In this document: one piece after another, positions 1 through 6,645 of the stretch
How positions within the stretch are numbered: position 1 is the stretch's first letter
How the letters are laid out: the number at the start of each line of letters is the position of its first letter
Notes under the pieces: generated by a model
What the model saw: only the letters and a program-made list of their open reading frames with translations
Database searches by the model: none
What the model was told of the DNA's origin: nothing
NCBI GenBank assembly: GCA_951394045.1
Contig: CATOAN010000047.1
Coordinates: 1 to 15,799, forward strand
Origin: Nitzschia sp. DOCU1
Lineage: Eukaryota; Bacillariophyta; Bacillariophyceae; Bacillariales; Bacillariaceae
DNA length: 15,799 nt
Direction of reading: 5' to 3'
Position numbers and translations under genes: made by a program

Positions 1-239
1 TGCTCGTTGAGAAGCCAACTTCACCCAGAGAAATTTCACCAAATCAATCGTCTTGCTGCAAACGTAAAACACCCTGACGCTGTCTTCGGGAACGAACAAA
101 AGCCAGTTTCTACTCTTGGAATCAGAGGTAGTTGTTGCAGCGTTTCCCCATAGACGGTCAATCCGGCTTTATCAGCTTGTCCAGTTGGCTGCGAACTTTC
201 AATCATTGCCGGCAGACCTCCCTCACATTCTGAGCAACG

Positions 240-1403
240 ATGGGGCTGATGAGTAATGAAATACTAGGTAGTGACGATGAGCTTGGGGGCAGTCTTAGGA
301 CCAGCTTGAGCCAATCAATGAAAAGCATCGGTGGCAAGTCCAAGTCTTACCTGCCGAGTTGCAAGAACGCAAAGAAACAACAATCGGAGCGCAGACGCGA
401 CGTCATAAAGTCCTCGATATTCTCTGCTCTCGACCAAAGCGACAGTAGTTCGCAACAGGATTACCCCATCCCAGTCGCCTCTGATGACGACGACAGCGAA
501 TCAGCGAGTTCGATTCGCAAATTCCACAGACGATCAATGTCACTCGACTCGACTCCAAACAAATCGACCTCACAGCCCAAGCGACGAGGTAAGAAGTCAG
601 ACGTATATGCAGGGTCCAATGCGCCCCCGCCTCCTCCACCAGAGAATGGCGGCGGGCTACGTTCAAACAGCAAAAGTCCTGGAGGAGTTGTTGCTAGAAA
701 GACGCCTGTTCGATCAACGTCGCTCGGCGCCCCTCCAAAACTGAGACATGCAAAGGGTGAAAAGAAGGCTGCAATCGAACGTGGACGAGAACGGTCTCAA
801 GCTCCTAGCAAGCCTACAGCCACTCCCCTCCGTAGAATGTCTCTTAGCGTCTTTGGTGGCGGATCCGCTAGTAGCAGCGCTCAGAACGGAGAAGATTCGA
901 AGGTTGATGGAAGCATGGCCACGAGAAAGCCGCAACGCTCGCTTTCGATGGGTCATGGAAGGCGACGGACGAATGACTCCGAGTCATCTTCTCTTCCGAA
1001 CAGACGTCGTGAATCAAGTGTAGGCCCCTCTGGTCGCCAGCTCAAAGGCAAACCCCTTGGTAACTTCTTGTCGGACCGTAGTCCTAAGCGCCGTGACGAC
1101 GATGACGGTGACGACGACAGCGATGGAGACAGTGTCGGTACAGAGCAAAGCTGGATTTCGTGGGCTGCTTCATCCGCCCTCAAGCCCCTGGAGAAGCTCT
1201 ACGATGATCTAAACGGAGTTTCCGACGACAAACGCAAAACGAAGACTGTCGCACAAGACGATAGTAGTGAGGATGAAAGTGATCAGGATGAATTCCCTAA
1301 TACTGAAGCTGAAGCATGCTCGACCAGGTTGTCGACTACCGACAAGATTGCCGGGCTCCGATTCGTCGCGTCGAAACAAAAGAGACGTTCGCTGTATGTT
1401 TAG
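240..1403 (+). CDS. Ser/Arg-rich disordered protein, unknown function (387 aa)
   Basis: I do not recognise a family. The protein is low-complexity throughout and probably disordered. It has a Pro run at residues 129-134, an acidic Asp/Ser block at about 284-298 and another acidic stretch at about 340-352. The only hydrophobic, helix-like segment is around 304-325 (SWISWAASSALKPLEKLYDD). A basic phospho-acceptor motif recurs: RRSMSL 97-102, RSTSLG 158-163, RRMSLS 198-203, RSLSMG 233-238, RRRESSVG 255-262 and RRSLYV at the C-terminus. These fit the RxxS preference of basophilic kinases (AGC/CaMK type), so a kinase-regulated scaffold is plausible by inference. The ATG at 240 is used; a second Met lies at residue 4. 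The open frame is far too long to be chance. The stop is TAG. No intron is needed. The motif style resembles the 781-aa protein at 6646-8991. Confidence 0.75.
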   Translation: MGLMSNEILGSDDELGGSLRTSLSQSMKSIGGKSKSYLPSCKNAKKQQSERRRDVIKSSIFSALDQSDSSSQQDYPIPVASDDDDSESASSIRKFHRRSMSLDSTPNKSTSQPKRRGKKSDVYAGSNAPPPPPPENGGGLRSNSKSPGGVVARKTPVRSTSLGAPPKLRHAKGEKKAAIERGRERSQAPSKPTATPLRRMSLSVFGGGSASSSAQNGEDSKVDGSMATRKPQRSLSMGHGRRRTNDSESSSLPNRRRESSVGPSGRQLKGKPLGNFLSDRSPKRRDDDDGDDDSDGDSVGTEQSWISWAASSALKPLEKLYDDLNGVSDDKRKTKTVAQDDSSEDESDQDEFPNTEAEACSTRLSTTDKIAGLRFVASKQKRRSLYV

Positions 1404-3204
1404 ACTGCTTGGTTAAAACGCAAGTAATGTACAATCATAATTTTTGTTTCTGTTCATGTGTCCTTGTAAGTGATGATGTGATAGGACCTACAGGGCGCGG
1501 TTGTCTGCTATGCCTACGGCGAATTTTTGAATGAGATACTATTGCTGAAGGAAGAATCCCAACCAGATAGTAGTAGCAGGGATGCTTTCGGCCTATATCT
1601 TTGAAGCGATAGAGAGGGTTTCTAGTAGTAGCAAAACTTCACCAACCAAGGCCGTGACTGCACGCCGTCGTGTTGTCGGCAACGTTTTGAGAGCCGAACA
1701 GTTGCGAGGGGTATTAACTAGTCATGGCCGGCGATAAGAATGGTGCCAAGGAGGAGGATACTCTAGAGTAGAGTGGCGAGTCTATGGGACTCACATCCCG
1801 TAGAAACATGTCAAAATCGTGACTGCCCTTGGTTCACGAATAGTGTTAATCAAAGTAGTCCATCTTGGCATCACATTTTCGGGCGCGAACTTGTTCTTGC
1901 ATGATAACAACACGAAAATGAATTCGTTGCATTGACCATGGCAATGGTTGGATCACCATATCTTCATCAATAGGCTGTATGAATTGAATCGCTTTTAGAC
2001 ATAGCTCCAAAACATATCAATGGACCATCCTGCAAAAGGAATTCAATTCATAGGCCCTCTAAGCACCCAAAACGGTGTAGTAGCGGATGCCATGCCACAT
2101 TTGAAATCGCTTGCCACCAATGCAACATTCCGAGACAAGTGGATGCCGCCAGAAGCATGGGCAAAGGCGCTAGATGTGACTTTGGTGTGTTCTGACAAGA
2201 ACGTTTGCTAGTCTTTGAATTGAATTGTTGAAGATGGAGGTGGTGTATTCCGTGACCACGACAATGGCTTTGTATACATTGTGCGTGCACAACATCACAT
2301 TTTGAAACCTGGCAAGACAACGAATCAAAAAATGTATTTCTGTTCTATGTTCTTGTTCTTTCTATCAGGATAGTAAAGAACTGTACTATCAGCAGCAACA
2401 ATGATGATTACTATTAGCTAGTAGTATCAGCTATGTATTGTCCCATTCCATTATATTTGTTGTGGCGACACCCTCCTACCACTTGTTGATGTAGGCCGCA
2501 AATCGTCCCATCGACATCCGAATTGTGCTGGGAGCGAGCCTGGCTTTTGGTAGATTGCGCCGTTACCACTTCCGCTGCTTTAATAGTAGTATCTAAGGAT
2601 AAAGGCGCTCCATGCGTTTCAATCGTTGCCAAGCCCATTCGTCATGATGGACTAGCAACTTATGCAAGGCATCGACAATAATGACTGCATCGCCAATCGT
2701 AGTGATTCATCTTTCAATAGTTTCAATACCATGGCAAGTCGGTTGTCATTTGAATGGATTGAAAGTAGAGATTAAAAGGAACCAGGCACGGGCGTTGTCA
2801 TTTGCATTTGTTGGATGATCGTTGGCAGGCATCTGGTCGCTGCTGCTCCTGCTTCATGGGCATAGTATCTTCTAGTATCGATTGACAACGCCATGCCAAG
2901 TCTCGTAAGGATCCATGTTCCAAAAACTACTAGCCAAGTATCGTCCAGTTTTACCACCCGAAGTAGTAGCCGTTTGAAGAGCACATTGCAAAGGTAGCTG
3001 CACCTTGCCACTCCCTCACTGCGGACCAGACGTGACCTCGTGCAATGCCACTTTAATTCCTTTCGGCTTTCGGACGGAAAGGCCATCCATTCATCGATGC
3101 AAGGACAACCCGTCGTTGAATCGCCCCTGGAAGTTGAGAGCGCCATTCCGAAATTGTGACTCCGGCAATGCTGTTTGCATTTGCATTCCTTTCTTCATAT
3201 TGTT

Positions 3205-3229
3205 GTTTGCGTCGTTTGCGTCGTTTGCC
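3205..3229. repeat. 9-bp microsatellite GTTTGCGTC, about 2.7 copies
   Basis: The units GTTTGCGTC at 3205-3213 and 3214-3222 are identical and are followed by a partial third copy (GTTTGC). Read on the minus strand it would encode a short Lys/Arg run. No function can be assigned. Confidence 0.85.
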
Positions 3230-3480
3230 TGCACAAGTAGTTTGTAGACGTCCTAAACCGACCTATTGAGATTGTAATTGCTGAATTCTGGATTGCTGCT
3301 CCAAATTGGACGCAAAGAGAGCAACACCGGCGGTGTCGACTGGAACTGCAGCTTCTTTCAAGCGCTTTGAAGCGTAGGATGAAGAGGAACTGCATTGAAG
3401 GTTGGCATGATAGCAGCAAATGGAAGGACAAGATGACAACCGATTGTGAATCAAAGTGCATCTCGATGCCATGATGCATT

Positions 3481-3504
3481 GTCGCTTTGTCGCTTTGTCG
3501 TTTT
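3481..3504. repeat. 8-bp microsatellite GTCGCTTT, 3 copies
   Basis: Two identical GTCGCTTT units (3481-3488 and 3489-3496) are followed by GTCGTTTT (3497-3504). It is a simple slippage-type repeat in non-coding DNA, related in composition to the GTTTGCGTC repeat 280 bp upstream. Confidence 0.85.
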
Positions 3505-3576
3505 CGCCACATACGTCAGTCTTTTCGTTGTTCGGATGGGTCTAACTGGCATTCGAATGTGTCGATCATTGCCATG

Positions 3577-3598
3577 GCGTACGCGCGCGCGTGCACGC
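3577..3598. other. 22-bp alternating purine-pyrimidine tract (Z-DNA-prone)
   Basis: The tract GCGTACGCGCGCGCGTGCAC plus GC alternates purine and pyrimidine over all 22 bases and is nearly its own reverse complement. Such tracts favour left-handed DNA under negative supercoiling. It lies about 770 bp upstream of the next plus-strand gene. Confidence 0.6.
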
Positions 3599-3930
3599 CC
3601 GAATCGAGATGTTTTGGTAGGATGTGAGTCCCAGAGAGGATTCTGACTAAACGCCACCGCAAACGGCGTACTCATAACCTATTGGCGGACAGATGACGGA
3701 CAGACCCCCCTCCCCCCAAATTGATTCCTCGACCACCGTCATAGCTACAGAAGACCCTCGCTTACGCGCCTGTCTTTTTCCCAACTTTTCAAATTCAAAA
3801 GCGACGCTCGCCTGTCCATCATTCTCTAGAGCACGTCTTATCATTGCATTACTCATCATCCTCATCATCATTCAGACGATGATACCCCTTGATGCTCCCC
3901 CCCTCGTTCATGTTCCGGTAGAACCATGTT

Positions 3931-4005
3931 GTAAGTACCCATTTCCCGCCTCTTCCCCAAAAATTTCATCCACTAATTGTGCGTATGTACATTTGCTTCA
4001 CTTAG
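3931..4005 (+). other. candidate 5' leader intron (75 nt)
   Basis: A consensus donor GTAAGT at 3931 pairs with a CTTAG acceptor ending at 4005. A CTAAT branch-like element lies about 30 nt before the acceptor. The size fits diatom introns (the proven-looking intron at 14370 is 62 nt). No flanking coding frame is maintained across it, so if real it would sit in the untranslated leader of the gene starting at 4342 or 4477. A second GT-AG pair, 4050-4087, is only 38 nt and less credible. Confidence 0.3.
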
Positions 4006-4096
4006 ATCAATGACAACGTCTCAGACGTCTCCGAGGACGATTGAATCATGTATGGCTCCTTTTTACTCTTATTTCATCAAATTTCAGTGACAGCCC

Positions 4097-4392
4097 GCCT
4101 AAATTTCGAGTGTGCTTCCATCTGTTGAGTGCGCACGACCGTCCCTTGTGAGCAGAACCGTCGCAAAGTGTCTGTTGAGACTCTTGAACGGCCATGTTGC
4201 ATTCCATCATGGTCTTGCGGCCCCAAACCTTACCAAAATTTGCCGCCTAAATTTCGAGTGTGCTTCCATCTGTTGAGTGCGCACGACCGTCCCTTGTGAG
4301 CAGAACCGTCGCAAAGTGTCTGTTGAGACTCTTGAACGGCCATGTTGCATTCCATCATGGTCTTGCGGCCCCAAACCTTACCAAAATTTGCC
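4097..4392. repeat. perfect 148-bp tandem duplication
   Basis: Copy 1 is 4097-4244 and copy 2 is 4245-4392. By eye all 148 positions are identical, and both copies begin GCCTAAATTTCGAG and end CCAAAATTTGCC. The lack of any difference points to a very recent duplication, an assembly duplication, or strong homogenisation. Each copy holds an ATG in the context GGCCATGTTG (4194 and 4342). Because 148 is not a multiple of 3, only the second ATG enters the long open frame. Confidence 0.95.
4194..4250 (+). other. duplicated upstream ORF (18 aa) in leader
   Basis: This is the copy-1 version of the ATG that opens the 727-aa frame. It encodes MLHSIMVLRPQTLPKF, then Ala-Ala, and ends at TAA 4248-4250 just past the repeat junction. 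The first 17 codons match the start of the downstream protein. If the transcript begins upstream of 4194, this short frame would be met first and could lower translation from 4342 or 4477. Translation of it is inference. Confidence 0.4.
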
Positions 4393-6525
4393 CAATTCCT
4401 CTCCAAAATTCACTCCAAACCAACACAACAATTCACCATTATTCAATCATTCTCCCGGTTTATTGCTGACTTTGCCATGGATTCCAATACTTCTTTCGAA
4501 TTGGTTGCCATTCATGTGGCTATGTCTCTTGTTTCTCGCTTCCTCGAGTATCTCTTGGGGCGACCGTTTATTGTTTTGGCAGCCAAACGACAACTTGATG
4601 ATCCTGTTGATGATGATGACCGTGACCCTGACAACCCAAGGAGAAAGAAGGCCCGAACGACTCTGCCTACCTCAAATGGTGTCCAACATGTTGGGCCCGT
4701 GAGCGATGGTTGTCGTCTTGCCACTGCTTCTATTCCTGCTTCGAATAACAACGCCTACGCGATTCTTGCTTCCAATAACAACGCCGCCGCTTCTATTCCA
4801 TCCAACGCCGTTCCTGCTTCGAATAACAACGCCAACGCCGCAATTCCTGCTTCCAATAACAACGCCGCCTCGAATTACGCCGCGATTCCTGCTTCCAATA
4901 ACAACGCCGCCGCCTCTATTCCGTCCAACGCCGTTCCTGCTTTCAATAACAATGCCTCCGCGATTCCTGCTTCCAATAACAGCGCCGCCGCGATTCCTGC
5001 TTCCAATAACAACGCCGCCGCCTCTATTCCGTCTATTCCGTCCAACGCCTTTCCTGCTTCGAATAACAATGCCAGCGCGATTCCTGCTTCGAATTATGCC
5101 GCGATTCCTGCTTCCAACAACAACGCCGCCGCCTCTATTCCGTCCAACGCCTTTCCTGCTTTGAATAACAACGCCAGCGCGATTCCTGCTTCGAATTACG
5201 CCGCGATTCCTGCTTCCAACAACAACGCCGCCGCCTCTATTCCGTCCTACGCCGTTCCTGCTTCGAATAACAACGCCGCCGCGATTCCTGCTTCCAATAA
5301 CAGCACCGCCGCGATTCCTGCCTCCAATAACAACCCCGCCGCCTCTGTTCCGTCCAACGCCTTTCCTGCTTCGAATAACAACGCCAGCGCGATTCCTACT
5401 TCGAATTACGCCGCGATTCCTGCTTCCAATAACAACGCCGCCGCCTCTATTCCGTCCAACGCCTTTCCTGCTTCGAATAACAATGCCGCCGCGATTCCTG
5501 CCACTATCGCTGCCGCTGCTCTTGCAAAGGCTGACCTCAAGGCTGATGCTACTGCGAAGGCTGACCTCAAGGCCGTCCTCAAGGCTGATGCTACTGCGAA
5601 GGCTGACCTTGAATGTGTCCTTCCAGCAATCAAACCCGTTTCTAAAGCTAGCGACAAGTTTTGGACAATCCCAAACAGTTGCGCTCGTCTAGCTTTGTTT
5701 GTGTTTGAAACGGACCGCAAGATTGTTCATGTGGTGCCACGTCTTGGTCGCAACTGTTACCAAGTCTATGTGGCAAAGCATCTTGCTGTACCACATTGCG
5801 TCAAAGCACTGTCGCAATCATACAAAATCCTTGAAGGCTGCCGCGACTACCAGGTGTCCTACTACAATCCTGGTTGCAATCACCGCAACGACTTCCTGGT
5901 GGTTTGGAACACCTTCCGTGCACAAGACTTTCCATTCGAGAACATCAAGGACACTCTAGCGACAATGTCTGTGCATCATACCTCTGGTCAGGTCAAAAGG
6001 CAACTGCTTGGCCCTTTGGTCAACGTTGGCTATACGACCACACAGAGCATGGGCTCGCGAGATACTCTGTCCGGCTGTCCAGTACCAGCCCTGAAGCCAC
6101 GATCACTAGATGAACCTTACGTCCATGCGTTCGTTGCTGCATCCCGGCTTCTTGGGCAAAGCAAGCTTCCTTGGCTGGGTGGTCGTGCTCCAAAGGTGTT
6201 TCCGGCCCGGTTGAAGTTCTCCAAGATCATTCACCACAGCAATTTCCTCGAAGGGGCAACTCATGTTTTGAGAGGTGAATGTGAGTTGCACGAGGACACT
6301 CACAATCCTTCAACGGATGCAGACAAGTCCTTTGTCGCTTGTTTCTCCAGCGACACCACCACGAGTATCTTCTATCAGCGCAAAAGCATATGTGCCTTTG
6401 AAGCAGCTGTGGCCAAGACAAGCAAGTACGTCAGCTGGCTCTGTGAGGGCTATGGTGCCTTCAAACATCGGTGCTATAGTGCTACTCCCCCGCCTCCTCC
6501 TGCAATTCCTACAAACAGGCTTTGA
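4342..6525 (+). CDS. Asn-rich repeat protein with orphan C-terminal domain (727 aa)
   Basis: Unknown function; I do not recognise the family. Residues 1-45 are basic, Ser/Thr-containing and could be an organelle presequence or, more likely, leader. Met46 (4477, context GCCATGG) is a better start and opens onto a hydrophobic stretch (about 52-81). A TGA lies 9 nt upstream of 4342 in frame. A charged linker with DDDDRD and RRKKAR follows (about 86-104). Residues 129-387 are repeats of ASNNNA, AIPAS and SIPSNA(F/V)PA. Residues 396-423 are Lys/Ala/Asp repeats (KADLKADATA). Residues about 440-711 are a non-repetitive, Cys/His-containing domain with normal composition, followed by PPPPP and the end. 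The Asn-rich tract is prion-like in composition. The gene ends TGA TAG and faces the 781-aa gene 120 bp away. Confidence 0.72.
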   Translation: MLHSIMVLRPQTLPKFAQFLSKIHSKPTQQFTIIQSFSRFIADFAMDSNTSFELVAIHVAMSLVSRFLEYLLGRPFIVLAAKRQLDDPVDDDDRDPDNPRRKKARTTLPTSNGVQHVGPVSDGCRLATASIPASNNNAYAILASNNNAAASIPSNAVPASNNNANAAIPASNNNAASNYAAIPASNNNAAASIPSNAVPAFNNNASAIPASNNSAAAIPASNNNAAASIPSIPSNAFPASNNNASAIPASNYAAIPASNNNAAASIPSNAFPALNNNASAIPASNYAAIPASNNNAAASIPSYAVPASNNNAAAIPASNNSTAAIPASNNNPAASVPSNAFPASNNNASAIPTSNYAAIPASNNNAAASIPSNAFPASNNNAAAIPATIAAAALAKADLKADATAKADLKAVLKADATAKADLECVLPAIKPVSKASDKFWTIPNSCARLALFVFETDRKIVHVVPRLGRNCYQVYVAKHLAVPHCVKALSQSYKILEGCRDYQVSYYNPGCNHRNDFLVVWNTFRAQDFPFENIKDTLATMSVHHTSGQVKRQLLGPLVNVGYTTTQSMGSRDTLSGCPVPALKPRSLDEPYVHAFVAASRLLGQSKLPWLGGRAPKVFPARLKFSKIIHHSNFLEGATHVLRGECELHEDTHNPSTDADKSFVACFSSDTTTSIFYQRKSICAFEAAVAKTSKYVSWLCEGYGAFKHRCYSATPPPPPAIPTNRL
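4726..5503 (+). repeat. coding minisatellite: nested Asn/Ala/Ile-Pro repeats
   Basis: Short units AIPASNNNA build a higher-order unit of 34-39 residues, roughly IP-ASNYAAIPASNNNAAASIP-SNAFPASNNNASA. Clear copies cover residues 208-246, 247-280, 281-314, 315-350 and 351-384 of the 727-aa protein. The 34-residue copies equal 102 bp (5080-5181, 5182-5283, 5392-5493). The copies differ mainly by single substitutions (AFP/AVP, NY/NNS), and the reading frame is kept throughout, which suggests selection on the protein. The tract should be length-variable between strains. Confidence 0.9.
5527..5610 (+). repeat. 42-bp coding repeat, Lys/Ala/Asp-rich
   Basis: A 42-bp block encoding KADATAKADLKAVL begins at 5539 and is followed by a second, partial copy from 5581 (KADATAKADL). 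Over the shared bases the copies are nearly identical. The segment links the Asn-rich tract to the non-repetitive C-terminal domain and is predicted helical and highly charged. Confidence 0.85.
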
Positions 6526-6645
6526 TAGCATAGATAATCATAACACAAGAAAGGAGGTGGCTCACGTTTAGCAGAATTGCAGAGTAGTATCATTGTGAAC
6601 TTGTGCGAACGAACTTTCTTGTATAGTAGCGTTGCTATAAATAGT

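Larger units (their letters stand above)
1404..4096. other. long intergenic region, no defensible gene
   Basis: This 2.7 kb stretch has no open frame with recognisable domains. It contains many scattered AGT/ACT triplet runs, two short microsatellites (3205-3229 and 3481-3504), an alternating purine-pyrimidine tract (3577-3598), a C-rich stretch near 3706-3718 and CAT/TCA repeats near 3850-3880. The last few hundred bases look like the promoter and leader of the gene at 4342. Small open frames of weak status are 1582-1737 (+, 51 aa), 2020-2211 (+, 63 aa) and two successive stretches in one minus-strand frame (3472-3266 and 3262-3056). None is recognisable, and chance can explain each of them. 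Confidence 0.5.

Noticed and set aside
2020..2330. 63-aa frame continuing in phase after two stops (EDGGGVFRDHDNGFVYIVRA), as a pseudogene
   Set aside because: The number of stops is near what chance gives, and I recognise no family.
2590..3180. Long minus-strand reading with several TGA stops, as a decayed transposon
   Set aside because: Seven stops in about 190 codons is close to random expectation and no transposase or reverse-transcriptase motif is visible.
4706..5164. Open frame rich in FLLPITTPP on the plus strand over the repeat tract
   Set aside because: It is an out-of-frame reading of the Asn/Ala repeat DNA; the 727-codon frame through the same DNA is far longer and joins a non-repetitive domain.
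6265..6310. HED...H motif in the Asn-rich protein as a 2-oxoglutarate/Fe(II) dioxygenase site
   Set aside because: The HxD triplet is too short to support the call, and the expected distal His and Arg with correct spacing are not evident.
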